Assembly: GCF_002998435.1 (NCBI RefSeq)
Contig: NZ_CP027231.1
Location: 1,715,001-1,779,000, forward strand
Direction: 5' to 3'
Length of the DNA: 64,000 nucleotides
DNA from: Bacteroides zoogleoformans
Lineage (GTDB): Bacteria; Bacteroidota; Bacteroidia; Bacteroidales; Bacteroidaceae
This document shows positions 26,897 through 36,302 of this stretch, piece by piece. Below the pieces are notes generated by a model. That model ran no database searches. It had not been told where the DNA came from and was given only the letters and a program-made list of their open reading frames with translations. Each line of letters begins with the position of its first letter. Within the stretch, counting starts at the first letter, position 1. Made by a program: the position numbers and the translations under genes.

Positions 26897-28195
26897 ATGG
26901 ATATAGCCTCACTCTACCCGCTTTTTCTGGAATGCACTTGTGTCACGACAGACAGCCGCAACTGTCCGCAAGGCTCGCTCTTCATCGCTCTGAAAGGCGA
27001 AAACTTCAATGGAAACGCCTTCGCTGCCAAAGCACTGGAACAAGGTAGTGCATACGCCATGGTGGATGAAGCGGAATACGCTCCCGCCGGCGATACACAT
27101 TATATATTAGTGGATAATTGCCTACGCACGCTCCAACAACTTGCCAACCATCATCGCAAACAGTTGGGCACACGCATCATAGGCATCACCGGCACCAACG
27201 GTAAAACAACCACCAAAGAGTTGATGGGCGCTGTGCTGTCGCAAAGCTATGACATACTCTACACGCAAGGAAATCTGAACAATCATATCGGCGTTCCTCT
27301 CACACTGCTCCGCTTGCAGTCTCGGCATGACCTTGCTGTCATAGAAATGGGGGCCAGTCATCCGGGCGACATCAAAGATCTGGTGGAGATAGCCGAACCG
27401 GATTATGGCATTATCACCAACGTAGGGAAAGCTCACCTGGAGGGATTCGGCTCTTTGGAAGGAGTAATCAAGACCAAAGGAGAGCTGTACGACTTCCTGC
27501 GCCGACGGGGTAATGCAACCGTTTTCATTCATCACGACAACCCCTATCTGATGGAGATGGCTCGTGGACTGAACCAAGTGGCCTACGGCACGGAAGAAGG
27601 GCTTTACGTCAACGGGCACATCACCGGAAACTCACCTTACTTGGCTTTCGAATGGAGAGCCGGCAAAGATGGCGAACGACGTGAAGTACAAACACAACTC
27701 ATCGGAGAATATAACTTTCCCAATGTCCTTGCAGCCGTCACCATCGGGTGTTTCTTCGGCGTACCTCCTGAAAAAACAGACAAGGCACTGACCGAATACA
27801 CGCCCCGGAACAATCGCTCTCAATTGAGAAAAACCGCAGACAATACTCTGATAATCGACGCCTACAACGCCAACCCCACCAGCATGATGGCTTCCATCGG
27901 CAACTTCAATAATATGCAGGCCGAAGGTAAAATGTTGATACTGGGAGACATGCTGGAGCTTGGAAAAGAGAGTGCCGAAGAGCACCAAAAGATAGTGGAC
28001 TATCTGGAAGAATGCGGATTCGAAGATGTGGCCCTTGTAGGAGATTTGTTTGCCGCTACCCGGCACGCCTACCCCGACTATCGGGATGCACCGTCGCTCA
28101 TTGCAGAGTTGCAACGGAACAAGCCTTGCGGAAAGACCATCCTGATAAAAGGCTCGAACGGAATAAAACTGAGCAGCGTGACAGACTATCTGTAG
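26897..28195 (+). CDS. murF: UDP-N-acetylmuramoyl-tripeptide:D-Ala-D-Ala ligase
   Basis: MurF adds D-Ala-D-Ala to complete UDP-MurNAc-pentapeptide in the cytoplasm. The Mur-ligase P-loop reads [11 protein letters not shown] (about residues 98-108), MGASHPGDI is the family's metal/carbamate region, and NNRSQ plus DAYNANPTSM are the MurF-type C-terminal motifs. Length is 432 aa. It is away from the dcw cluster, which is usual for Bacteroides. Confidence 0.96.
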   Translation: MDIASLYPLFLECTCVTTDSRNCPQGSLFIALKGENFNGNAFAAKALEQGSAYAMVDEAEYAPAGDTHYILVDNCLRTLQQLANHHRKQLGTRIIGITGTNGKTTTKELMGAVLSQSYDILYTQGNLNNHIGVPLTLLRLQSRHDLAVIEMGASHPGDIKDLVEIAEPDYGIITNVGKAHLEGFGSLEGVIKTKGELYDFLRRRGNATVFIHHDNPYLMEMARGLNQVAYGTEEGLYVNGHITGNSPYLAFEWRAGKDGERREVQTQLIGEYNFPNVLAAVTIGCFFGVPPEKTDKALTEYTPRNNRSQLRKTADNTLIIDAYNANPTSMMASIGNFNNMQAEGKMLILGDMLELGKESAEEHQKIVDYLEECGFEDVALVGDLFAATRHAYPDYRDAPSLIAELQRNKPCGKTILIKGSNGIKLSSVTDYL

Positions 28196-28209
28196 CTGTC
28201 TGTTTTTTA
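28181..28209 (+). terminator. Terminator overlapping the murF stop
   Basis: ACAGAC (28181-28186) pairs with GTCTGT (28198-28203), followed by a run of T. The stem is short and includes the last codons of murF. Confidence 0.55.
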
Positions 28210-28220
28210 GCCGCCTCCGG

Positions 28221-28619
28221 TCATCTGCCGGGCTTCATCATCACCGGTTTCAAAACGAAATAAGCAATCAGCGATGCCAGCACCGCTCCTGCTGTGTTGG
28301 CTGCGAAATCCAGCCAATCGCCACCACGATATGTCGTGCAATACTCCTGCAACATCTCCACAACTCCACTGAATAGGACGGGACATGCCAATGCTCCTAC
28401 CCAAGCATGCCACAAAGGCTGATTATCGCTGCGATGCGCCCACAAGAACTCCAACCATAACATGCCTGCCATACCGAAGTACATGCAGACGTGAGCCACC
28501 TTGTCCAGGCCGGGAATAGAGTCTATCTCCATAGTAGGCGGTTTGAAGAAAGAAAGATAAATCACTGCCAAAATAACACACAGCGAGAACGGATATTTCC
28601 TTATAATATAGAAGAACAT
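28221..28619 (-). CDS. VanZ-like membrane protein
   Basis: A 132-residue protein with four hydrophobic segments and the VanZ-family pattern, including the DKVAHVCMYFGMAGMLW stretch and SGVVEMLQ. VanZ was named for teicoplanin resistance, but most family members have no known function. Start chosen at 28619 (MFFYIIRK), ten codons inside the longest frame, where the first membrane span begins. It converges on murF, with only 25 bases between. Confidence 0.82.
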   Translation of the reverse strand: MFFYIIRKYPFSLCVILAVIYLSFFKPPTMEIDSIPGLDKVAHVCMYFGMAGMLWLEFLWAHRSDNQPLWHAWVGALACPVLFSGVVEMLQEYCTTYRGGDWLDFAANTAGAVLASLIAYFVLKPVMMKPGR

Positions 28620-28762
28620 GCTTTCAATTAATAAACGAATTATGCACAAAAGTACAGAACATTTTCTATATTTGCGTATTTTAGCAGGTCATTTAGAATC
28701 TGTTTTTGAATTTCTTAAATCTAAAACAGTTATGATGACATGAAAGAAAAACAGAAAAAACT

Positions 28763-29701
28763 ATGCACAACCCTTTCAGAAGCTTCTTTTATTTCTCTCG
28801 GGGAGAAAGACGTGGAATACTGGTCCTGATGGCCGTAATTATTCTGATCTTCCTTACCGGACTGCTTTATCCATATCTTCGGCAAGAGTCTCTTTCTCCC
28901 GAAGAGAAACGAAAGCAGGCTGCCTCCGTGGCAGAATATGAAGCGTTTCTTGCCTCCATAGAAGAGAAAGAGCCACAGCGGAAGCAGCGTTCCACTCCCT
29001 ATCCGGCGAAATATCTTCCGCCTCCCACTCCGGTTTCTTTCAATCCCAACACGGCAGATTCCGCCCTTTTTTGTCGATTAGGATTGCCGGCATGGATGGT
29101 GCGCAACATCCTGAATTATCGCAGAAAAGGAGGAAAGTTCCGAAAGAAGGCTGATTTCAGCAAAATCTACGGATTGACGGAAGAACAATATCAGACACTG
29201 CTACCCTACATCCGTATCGCTCCGGAAGATACGGTAAGGAGCACCCGCCCCTCTCTTATCAGTGTGGACAGCACGACATTCCTCAAAAACATTCAGTACA
29301 AATATCCTGCCGGCACCATTGTTGAACTGAACCTCGCCGACACTACGGAATTGAAAAAGATTCCCGGCATAGGCAGTCATATTGCTCGCCTGATAACCGG
29401 TTACCGGCAACGTCTGGGAGGATTCTATCGGATAGAGCAGTTGCAGGACATCCATCTGGATTACCATCTACTGGAATCATGGTTCCATGTCGATCCTCAA
29501 AAGATACATCCCATGAATCTGAACCGAAGCAGTATAGAGAGACTACGCAGTCACCCCTACATCAATTTTTACCAAGCCAAAGCATTCGTGGAGTACCGAA
29601 AGAAGAACGGAACGATCCGCAGCCTGAAGCCTTTTGTGCTTTACGAAGAATTTTCGGAAACCGATTTGGAAAGAATCGGTCATTACGTTTGCTTCGAGTG
29701 A
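28763..29701 (+). CDS. Helix-hairpin-helix (ComEA-like) DNA-binding protein
   Basis: A 312-residue protein with an N-terminal membrane span (about residues 19-36) and, further on, several helix-hairpin-helix units: FNPNTADSALFCRLGLP, LNLADTTELKKIPGIGSH and MNLNRSSIERLRSHPYI. This is the ComEA/competence type of HhH DNA-binding domain in a membrane-anchored form, common in Bacteroidetes. Its role is unproven; DNA binding at the envelope is inferred. It converges on the lolD-like gene. Confidence 0.85.
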   Translation: MHNPFRSFFYFSRGERRGILVLMAVIILIFLTGLLYPYLRQESLSPEEKRKQAASVAEYEAFLASIEEKEPQRKQRSTPYPAKYLPPPTPVSFNPNTADSALFCRLGLPAWMVRNILNYRRKGGKFRKKADFSKIYGLTEEQYQTLLPYIRIAPEDTVRSTRPSLISVDSTTFLKNIQYKYPAGTIVELNLADTTELKKIPGIGSHIARLITGYRQRLGGFYRIEQLQDIHLDYHLLESWFHVDPQKIHPMNLNRSSIERLRSHPYINFYQAKAFVEYRKKNGTIRSLKPFVLYEEFSETDLERIGHYVCFE

Positions 29702-29761
29702 GCAAGTGCCTGCACAAAAGGAGCCCGAACCGAATCAGAACAAGCTTACCCTGCATCACCT

Positions 29762-30421
29762 TCAAAGCATGTTGTTTATTTCACCGTCAATAAGATGGAT
29801 GGTTCGGTCTGTCAGCTGCGCCAGTCCCTCATCGTGCGTCACGATGACAAAAGTCTGCCCGAAGCGATTGCGCAAATCGAAGAAGAGCCGGTGCAGTTCC
29901 TCTTTATTATGCGTATCCAGACTGCCGGAAGGTTCGTCGGCCAAGACGACAGCCGGATGATTGATAAGTGCACGAGCCACGGCCACACGCTGTTTTTCAC
30001 CTCCCGACAGTTCGTTCGGCTTGTGAGCTGCACGGTCGGTAAGCCCCATGAAGTCGAGAATTTCCGTAGCGGCAGCTTTAGCCTCCTGTTGTCCCTTTCC
30101 AGCAATAAAGGCCGGTATCATCACATTCTCCAATGCCGTAAATTCCGGCAATAACTGATGAAACTGAAAGACAAAGCCGATGTGCTTGTTGCGGAAAGCG
30201 GAAAGTTCCCTTTCCTTCATGCGATCGACTTGTGTGCCGGCAATCACCACCGAGCCACTATCGGGCATATCCAGCGTCCCCATTATCTGCAATAAGGTAG
30301 TCTTACCCGCCCCGCTGGGACCGACAATACTCACCACTTCACCTTTCTCTATCGCCAGGTCGATGCCTCGTAGCACTTGTAAACTGCCGAAGCTTTTCGT
30401 TATATTCTCTAATCGTATCAT
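29762..30421 (-). CDS. lolD: ABC transporter ATP-binding protein, LolD/MacB type
   Basis: A 219-residue ABC ATPase with Walker [11 protein letters not shown]-loop, signature LSGGEKQR and Walker [13 protein letters not shown]. Sequence and length fit LolD, which powers lipoprotein release from the inner membrane with LolC/E. The permease genes are not adjacent, so LolD is the best guess; a MacB-like exporter ATPase is possible. It starts 7 bases after the stop of the tcdA-like gene, indicating one transcript. Confidence 0.85.
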   Translation of the reverse strand: MIRLENITKSFGSLQVLRGIDLAIEKGEVVSIVGPSGAGKTTLLQIMGTLDMPDSGSVVIAGTQVDRMKERELSAFRNKHIGFVFQFHQLLPEFTALENVMIPAFIAGKGQQEAKAAATEILDFMGLTDRAAHKPNELSGGEKQRVAVARALINHPAVVLADEPSGSLDTHNKEELHRLFFDLRNRFGQTFVIVTHDEGLAQLTDRTIHLIDGEINNML

Positions 30422-30428
30422 AATTCCA

Positions 30429-31190
30429 TTATAACCTTTTTATCACATATTCTGCCAGATAACAGCCGAAAACAGCCGGCATATAACTCACCGTGCCACA
30501 GGTAGATTTCTTGTTCATCTCATCTTCAGTCAACAGCACCGCTTTGGCATCGGCTTGCTCCGTGCTGAAAACTACCGGCAACTTCCGTTTGACACCCATC
30601 TTCTGCAACCGCTTGCGCACGGCCTTGCTGAGTCCGCAATGGTAAGTGTCCCATATATCGGCAAAACGCACCTGCGTAATATCACTCTTGGCACCCGCCC
30701 CCATACTTGAGATTATTTTAAGATGCCGCCGCATCGCTTCCACAATCAGATGACATTTCGGCGCAAGCGTATCGATGGCATCCACCACAAAGTCATAAGC
30801 GGCGGCATCCAGCAATTCAGGGATGTTTTCATCTTTCAGAAATACCGGCAGCACCGTCAATTCCAAATCAGGATTGATGTCTTTGAAACGTGCGGCCAAC
30901 ACTTCGGCCTTTTTCTGCCCCAGCGTGGAATGTAAAGCGGGTAACTGGCGATTGATATTGGTGGGCTGTACCGTATCGGCATCCACAACCGTCATCCGCC
31001 CCACTCCGGCACGGCATATCATCTCGGCGGCATAAGCTCCCACACCGCCCAAACCCACAACAAGCACATGTGCCCGCCGCAAGCGTTCCATCTTTTCATC
31101 CCCCAGCAAGAGGCGGCTTCTCTGCAACCAAAGTTTCTCCTCCGATTCCTCCTTTGCCGAAAGAGAAGAAGAGGATGTTTCGTTTATCAT
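30429..31190 (-). CDS. tcdA: tRNA threonylcarbamoyladenosine dehydratase
   Basis: A 253-residue E1-like (ThiF/MoeB fold) protein. The ATP-binding [19 protein letters not shown] segment and [13 protein letters not shown] are the E1 adenylation motifs. Together with its length and the C-terminal CGTVSYMP segment this points to TcdA/CsdL, which cyclises t6A37 of tRNA to ct6A. I start at the ATG at 31190; an in-frame ATG eight codons upstream is possible. It sits between the antiporter and lolD genes in one minus-strand run. Confidence 0.88.
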   Translation of the reverse strand: MINETSSSSLSAKEESEEKLWLQRSRLLLGDEKMERLRRAHVLVVGLGGVGAYAAEMICRAGVGRMTVVDADTVQPTNINRQLPALHSTLGQKKAEVLAARFKDINPDLELTVLPVFLKDENIPELLDAAAYDFVVDAIDTLAPKCHLIVEAMRRHLKIISSMGAGAKSDITQVRFADIWDTYHCGLSKAVRKRLQKMGVKRKLPVVFSTEQADAKAVLLTEDEMNKKSTCGTVSYMPAVFGCYLAEYVIKRL

Positions 31191-31276
31191 AGTTTTCTGT
31201 CTTTTATATTTCAACCATGCCGGGCCTATGCTCCATCGCTACAGTTTACGAGAATCAGTCTACAGGATGTCTCCTT

Positions 31277-33412
31277 CTATTGAGAAGAAGACTTAAACCA
31301 TTTATAGAACCAACTACCCACTTTTTCATAATGCTGCGACTCGTTGTTCCCTCGCGGATTGGAGAAAGAGACAGAATCTTGAGGCTCGCCCAGTTGGTCG
31401 GGGTACAACACGATTAAACTATTGTTTGCAAAGTACTTCCCAATCTGCGCCGGCAGTTTCTCAAACGAGCTGTCGTATGAGATAGAGCCGCGTCGGGCAC
31501 TAATAATCACCAACAGATGATCATAGTTCACCTGGCCGGTCAGCAGCAACAAATCGTCCCACTCATCCAGACGGGAGAAATCTGTCAACGTATGGCCATA
31601 TTTCTTTTTCACCAATCCTTGCAAACGAACCGTTGTCTCTTCGTTGGCATAGAAATGCACCCTGCAACCCAACGTGCCGCCCAGCCGGCAGAAATGTTCC
31701 ACCCATTTGTGGAAGCCGGCCTCGTATTCCGCTTTCGGCGGTACGGCCACAATCACCCGCCTTATCGTATTGATAGGTATCAGAAACTTAGAAACCATCA
31801 CCTCGCGATGCAAACCTTTCAGCAGATTCTCCGTAAGCATTCCGAAGAAGGAGTCCACGATATTTATCTTGCGGTGCAAACCTATGATGACATCCGTCGC
31901 TTTATGCTCTTTAGCCGTATGAATAATACCCGAAGCGATATTCAGGTCATAACGGCTTATCTGCTTCAATGGAACGTTCACCGACGCGGCAATCATGGCT
32001 GCACGCTCCAGACAACGTTTCCCGCGAAGCTCGGCGCTTCCCGAACTGCTGTCATCATTAATCACACTCAAAGCCAGCAGGTTGTCTTTCTGTTTCGGGT
32101 CGCGTATCACCAAAGAAAGATTAATCAGATCCTCAATGCTGTCCGGATTGCCTACGGGTATCAGAATCCTCTCCTGCTCCACGGAGCGATGTTCTTCCAA
32201 ATGCGCTTCATCCATCGCTATCCTGCGCGCCGCACGCTCCGTGATGAACGAACTGACGATGCAGCTTACCAGAATCAGCAGTACGGTACCATTCAGCACA
32301 TCGTCGTTCAGCAAACGCCCTCCGCCCGGCAGAACGATGTTATAGCCCACCAGCACGGCCGCCAGTGTTGCCGCCGCCTGCGCATTACTCAAACCATACA
32401 TCAGTTCCCGTTCAATGGCACCCATCTTATATATTTTCTGCGTCAGCCAGCAAGCAATCCATTTTCCGGCCAACGCCACCGCAATCATCACTCCGGCTAC
32501 CTTCAGCGCATCACCATGACCGAAGATAACGTGCACATCAATCAACATTCCCACTCCTATCAGGAAATAGGGAATGAAAAGCGCATTGCCCACAAACTCC
32601 AGGTGATTCATCAACGGAGAGACATGTGGAATCAAGCGATTCAGTACCAAACCGGCGAGAAAAGCGCCCAATATGCCCTCCATGCCGACAAACTCCATCA
32701 GCCCGGCACCAAGAAATACCATGGCAAGCACAAAGATGAATTGCATCACATTGTCATCGTATCTGTGGAAAAACCAGCGACCGATGCGCGGAAAGAAATA
32801 GATGATCAAAGCACCCAGAAAGATGACCTTAACCACCAGCCATATCCAAAACAAACCGCCCGACTCGCCTTTGAACAGGCCGCCCACCACTGCCAGTACC
32901 AGCAAAGTAAGTGTATCGGTCACCGCAGTGCCGCCCACGGCAATGCTCACGCTGCGATGCCGCGACACGCCATAGCGGATGACAATCGGGTAGGCAACCA
33001 ACGTGTGAGAGGCATACATACTTGCCAATAAGACGGAAGTGAGCACCCCGTACTTCAGCAACGCAATGTTGGTCACCAAGCCGATGCCTATCGGGATGAC
33101 AAAAGCCAGCAATCCCAGCATCAGCGCCTTTCCACGATTCTGCTTGAAGTCGCCCATATTCATTTCCAGACCGGCCAGAAACATGATATAATACAACCCC
33201 ACCTTGCCGAAGAGCTCGAAACTGCTGTCGCGCACAAGGATGTTGAAACCATGCTCGCCAATGACAAGACCTGCCAGTATCATGCCTATGATATGAGGAA
33301 TGCGAAGCCTGCTCAGCAGCATAGGTGCAAACAAGATGATAAGGAGTACAAGGAGAAATATCCATGTAGGGTCGGTAATCGGGAGTTTCAGGCTAAAGTC
33401 AAACCAATCCAT
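31277..33412 (-). CDS. CPA2-family cation/proton antiporter with C-terminal USP-like domains
   Basis: A 711-residue protein. The N-terminal 400 residues have about 12 membrane spans typical of CPA2 Na+(K+)/H+ exchangers, with segments such as AGLEMNMGDF and LSNAQAAATLA. The C-terminal 300 residues are soluble and look like two universal-stress-protein-like domains, a known arrangement in Bacteroidetes that may sense nucleotides. The cation cannot be read from the sequence. It is first in a likely three-gene transcript with tcdA and lolD. Confidence 0.86.
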   Translation of the reverse strand: MDWFDFSLKLPITDPTWIFLLVLLIILFAPMLLSRLRIPHIIGMILAGLVIGEHGFNILVRDSSFELFGKVGLYYIMFLAGLEMNMGDFKQNRGKALMLGLLAFVIPIGIGLVTNIALLKYGVLTSVLLASMYASHTLVAYPIVIRYGVSRHRSVSIAVGGTAVTDTLTLLVLAVVGGLFKGESGGLFWIWLVVKVIFLGALIIYFFPRIGRWFFHRYDDNVMQFIFVLAMVFLGAGLMEFVGMEGILGAFLAGLVLNRLIPHVSPLMNHLEFVGNALFIPYFLIGVGMLIDVHVIFGHGDALKVAGVMIAVALAGKWIACWLTQKIYKMGAIERELMYGLSNAQAAATLAAVLVGYNIVLPGGGRLLNDDVLNGTVLLILVSCIVSSFITERAARRIAMDEAHLEEHRSVEQERILIPVGNPDSIEDLINLSLVIRDPKQKDNLLALSVINDDSSSGSAELRGKRCLERAAMIAASVNVPLKQISRYDLNIASGIIHTAKEHKATDVIIGLHRKINIVDSFFGMLTENLLKGLHREVMVSKFLIPINTIRRVIVAVPPKAEYEAGFHKWVEHFCRLGGTLGCRVHFYANEETTVRLQGLVKKKYGHTLTDFSRLDEWDDLLLLTGQVNYDHLLVIISARRGSISYDSSFEKLPAQIGKYFANNSLIVLYPDQLGEPQDSVSFSNPRGNNESQHYEKVGSWFYKWFKSSSQ

Positions 33413-33490
33413 AGGCTGTAAGTTTCAGAAATTGAGTGCAAAATAACGAAAAAGTTTTCACTTTATGCGGTGTTATACAGCATTTTGTTA

Positions 33491-33498
33491 TAAATTTG
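33491..33498 (+). promoter_or_regulatory. Bacteroidetes -7 element before asd
   Basis: TAAATTTG fits TAnnTTTG and is 65 bases before the asd ATG, in the region divergent from the antiporter gene. No clear TTG at -33. Confidence 0.45.
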
Positions 33499-33563
33499 CA
33501 GCCAATTCTATCTTTTCAAAGTAGAATATTACTTTTTTATAAACCAAATTAAAAGAAAGAAAA

Positions 33564-34571
33564 ATGAAAGTAGCTATTGTTGGAGCAAGCGGAGCCGTGG
33601 GACAGGAGTTCCTGCGAGTGCTCGATGAAAGGAATTTCCCGTTGGACGAGTTAGTACTGTTCGGTTCTAAACGCAGTGCCGGAACCAAATACACGTTCCG
33701 CGGTAAACAGATCGAGGTTAAACTCTTGCAACACAACGATGACTTTAAAGGGGTTGATATCGCTTTCACTTCCGCAGGCGCAGGCACCTCTAAAGAGTTT
33801 GCCGAAACCATTACCAAGCATGGAGCCGTAATGATTGACAATTCAAGTGCGTTCCGCATGGATGCCGACATCCCATTGGTAGTGCCGGAAGTAAACGCCG
33901 CCGATGCAAAAGACCGTCCGCGAGGCATCATCGCCAACCCTAACTGCACTACCATCCAGATGGTGGTGGCGCTGAAGGCCATCGAACAGCTATCGCATAT
34001 AAAAACGGTACACGTCTCTACTTATCAGGCGGCGAGTGGTGCAGGTGCCGCCGCCATGGACGAGTTGTACGAGCAATACCGTCAGGTATTGGCCGGCGAA
34101 CCTGTGACGGTAGAGAAGTTTGCCTACCAGTTGGCCTTCAACCTCATCCCGCAGATTGACGTGTTCATGGAGAACGGCTACACGAAGGAGGAAATGAAGA
34201 TGTTTAACGAAACGCGCAAGATTATGCACTCCGACGTTAAGGTCAGCGCCACTTGCGTACGTGTTCCCGCACTTCGTTCCCACTCCGAGAGCATCTGGGT
34301 GGAAACCGAGCGTCCTATTTCGGTAGAAGAGGCGCGCGAAGCGTTTGCCAAAGGCGACGGACTGGTGCTGATGGATAATCCGGAAAAGAAGGAGTATCCG
34401 ATGCCGTTGTTCCTTGCAGGCAAAGACCCGGTATACGTGGGTCGCATCCGCAAAGACCTCAGCAATGAAAACGGACTGACGTTCTGGATTGTGGGCGACC
34501 AAATCAAAAAGGGCGCCGCACTGAATGCGGTGCAGATTGCCGAATATCTGATTAAAGAGAAAGCACTGTAA
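33564..34571 (+). CDS. asd: Aspartate-semialdehyde dehydrogenase
   Basis: Asd reduces aspartyl phosphate with NADPH to aspartate semialdehyde, feeding lysine/DAP, threonine and methionine synthesis. The 335-residue protein has the NADP-binding [10 protein letters not shown] at the N terminus, the nucleophilic Cys128 in NPNCTTIQ, and the [10 protein letters not shown] and [10 protein letters not shown] substrate segments. Its product DAP feeds MurE above. A strong terminator follows. Confidence 0.97.
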   Translation: MKVAIVGASGAVGQEFLRVLDERNFPLDELVLFGSKRSAGTKYTFRGKQIEVKLLQHNDDFKGVDIAFTSAGAGTSKEFAETITKHGAVMIDNSSAFRMDADIPLVVPEVNAADAKDRPRGIIANPNCTTIQMVVALKAIEQLSHIKTVHVSTYQAASGAGAAAMDELYEQYRQVLAGEPVTVEKFAYQLAFNLIPQIDVFMENGYTKEEMKMFNETRKIMHSDVKVSATCVRVPALRSHSESIWVETERPISVEEAREAFAKGDGLVLMDNPEKKEYPMPLFLAGKDPVYVGRIRKDLSNENGLTFWIVGDQIKKGAALNAVQIAEYLIKEKAL

Positions 34572-34595
34572 GGGGCCGGCCATAAGATAAGATTA

Positions 34596-34640
34596 AGAAA
34601 AGGATAAAGCGTGCATGCGCTTTATCCTTTTTCTTATTTT
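34596..34640 (+). terminator. asd terminator
   Basis: AAGGATAAAGCG and CGCTTTATCCTT form a 12-bp stem around a TGCATG loop, extended by A/T pairs, and followed by a T-rich tail. Confidence 0.85.
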
Positions 34641-34813
34641 AGGCACGGATTACACTGATTTTATAAATGGAAACCGTGTAGGTGTCGCATGATTGATTGA
34701 AGACTGCCGTCAGCCGAAAAACCAACGAGGTAACATCCATTTGTAAAGATTCCGGAATTTTCAACAAGCCTCAAATCGTGCTTTCTAAAAAATGCCCGGA
34801 TTTTTACTAAATT

Positions 34814-34866
34814 CTCACCGGATTTTTACTAAAAATTCCCCGGAAAATTAGTAAAAAACCGGTGAG
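34814..34866. repeat. 19-bp inverted repeat in the island's left flank
   Basis: The 19-base arms at 34814-34832 and 34848-34866 are inverted copies, differing at one base, around a short AT/CCCCGG loop. An extra direct copy of CCGGATTTTTACTAAA begins at about 34796. The rest of 34641-35030 is AT-rich with no gene seen. It could be a dispersed repeat at the island border. Confidence 0.75.
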
Positions 34867-35031
34867 TTTTCAGTAAAAAATTAGTAGACTGGTTATCAAG
34901 CGATTAGGAAAGAAGAGGTTTGTCAGAATTTTTCATACTTTAAAGGCAGTTGGGTATACGTAGACGAAAGATACCATCTCCGTACTCTTTTACCCTCTTT
35001 TATGAGCCAAAGAAAAAATACCGAAGAAAGA

Positions 35032-35061
35032 TTGATTTACAAAACATAATACCTATATTTG
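35032..35061 (+). promoter_or_regulatory. Promoter of the structured RNA
   Basis: TTG (35032-35034), a 19-base spacer and TATATTTG (35054-35061) match the Bacteroidetes promoter well. Expected start of transcription is about 35068. Confidence 0.8.
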
Positions 35062-35067
35062 CATTTA

Positions 35068-35378
35068 GATGCCTTATTAACGATCCAATAAGCGGTGATT
35101 AGGCAAGCATATACATAAAAGGCGTAACTGTACGCTTTGGTTTTGACGTATCTGAACTTCGCAAACTCAAATGTCTGTCAAGAACAAAGCAACGGGAACG
35201 CCCCTTGAGATGTATTTTATATGTACCCACATGATGGCTATGGCTTCTTGCCATTTTTGAATGTGGTTTATATACTTACATCAGCGTGGGGCTTTCGGCG
35301 TTGCTCGTTTCGACAGACAGGGCAATGCGAAGGCCAAGATACGTGGGACGAGCAACAGGCTGGCTCCACGTTTTTTAT
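35068..35378 (+). ncRNA. Candidate structured non-coding RNA, about 310 nt
   Basis: No ORF fits this stretch, but at least five hairpins can be drawn. They are CTTATT/AATAAG (35073/35087), AAAGGCGTA/TACGCTTT (35118-35138), TTGAC/GTCAA (35143/35177), a long arm 35209-35282 with stacked GATGTA/TACATC, CCACAT/ATGTGG and ATGGC/GCCAT, and a last arm 35285-35370. The last arm holds CGTGG/CCACG and a perfect 9-bp GTTGCTCGT/ACGAGCAAC and is followed by six T. With the upstream promoter this looks like a discrete transcript. I do not recognise it as 6S, tmRNA, RNase P or SRP RNA. GGCTTTC (290-296) can alternatively pair with GAAGGCC (329-335). Confidence 0.65.
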
Positions 35379-35444
35379 TTATATGTGACATGACTATAAA
35401 TCTAATCAATCTGTCAGGAGAGCCAAACAGAAAAAAAGACTATT

Positions 35445-36287
35445 ATGGCAAAAAATGAAAAACAATGGAGTTCTGCCACTCCGGGACTCCTTATTATCCT
35501 ATTAGACCAGTCAGGCTCTATGATGAATGCTTACGAAGGTACTACACGCACTAAATTTGCGACACTCGCCGTCAACAAAGTAATTGACAATATTATTCAA
35601 AAAAACTTTGATGGAGATGCACCGAAGAATCGTTGTTTTATCTCCGTTATCGGTTACAATCATGATGTAAAAGAATTATGTTCAGGATGGTTGAAAGACT
35701 TAGACGCTTCTCCACTACGTTACGAGACTCTAAAGAAAAAGACTCCTGACGGTACAGGTGGGATTGTTGAGGTTGAAGTCAAGCAGCCTGTCTGGGTTGA
35801 ACCTATTGATAAAAATGGTGCCACCAACATGCTTGGCGCATTTCAAATAGCAAAAGAGCTTGTAGAAAAATGGATGTCTGATAACCTAGATGGTCCGGCA
35901 CCTGTAATAATAAATATCTCAGATGGAGTTCCATATTATGATAGGAAAGATCCGAGCGACTGTATGAAAGAAACGGTTATATTAGCTAATGAGATTATGT
36001 CTCTTTCCAATAGCGATGGGAATGTTTTGATTTTCAATGCACAGATAGATGATGCTAATGGGAAAGTTGTTTTCCCATCTAATAGAGCAGAGGTTTCTCA
36101 GGAAGAAGCTCAGTTCTTATATGATATAACCAGTGAAGTTCCCGAATCATATAAGGCTGCTGCCGCAAAAAATGAACTTCCAACCAAAGAGGGCTCTCGT
36201 GGTTGTATATTTGGTGCAGATGGTGTTCAGCTGATCCAACTTATTGATTTTGGTTCATCAAAAGGGCAAAATGATGACAAAAGATGA
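35445..36287 (+). CDS. VWA-domain protein (TerY-like)
   Basis: A 280-residue von Willebrand A domain protein. The metal-ion-dependent adhesion site looks complete: DQSGS (D21, S23, S25), T127 in GATNM and D160 in ISDG. There is no signal peptide, so it is cytosolic. VWA proteins next to a PP2C phosphatase and a kinase form the TerY-P triad described in tellurite-type stress systems; here it opens a five-gene run. The gap to the structured RNA's T-run is 66 bases with no obvious promoter, so it may be read through from the RNA promoter. Gap to the next gene: 15 bases. Confidence 0.85.
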   Translation: MAKNEKQWSSATPGLLIILLDQSGSMMNAYEGTTRTKFATLAVNKVIDNIIQKNFDGDAPKNRCFISVIGYNHDVKELCSGWLKDLDASPLRYETLKKKTPDGTGGIVEVEVKQPVWVEPIDKNGATNMLGAFQIAKELVEKWMSDNLDGPAPVIINISDGVPYYDRKDPSDCMKETVILANEIMSLSNSDGNVLIFNAQIDDANGKVVFPSNRAEVSQEEAQFLYDITSEVPESYKAAAAKNELPTKEGSRGCIFGADGVQLIQLIDFGSSKGQNDDKR

Positions 36288-36302
36288 AGTAGCAAGGAAG
36301 AT

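Noticed and set aside
31517-33031. Plus-strand 504-codon frame opposite the antiporter
   Set aside because: Antisense shadow, rich in His, Gln and Arg, as expected from reversing membrane-protein codons.
35068-35378. tmRNA, RNase P RNA or SRP RNA
   Set aside because: None of the conserved cores of these RNAs was found; 6S RNA could not be fully excluded by eye but the multi-hairpin layout is unlike its single long rod.
35261-35458. Short 65-codon plus frame across the RNA's last hairpin
   Set aside because: It covers the terminator arm and T-run and overlaps the VWA start; the RNA structure explains the sequence better.
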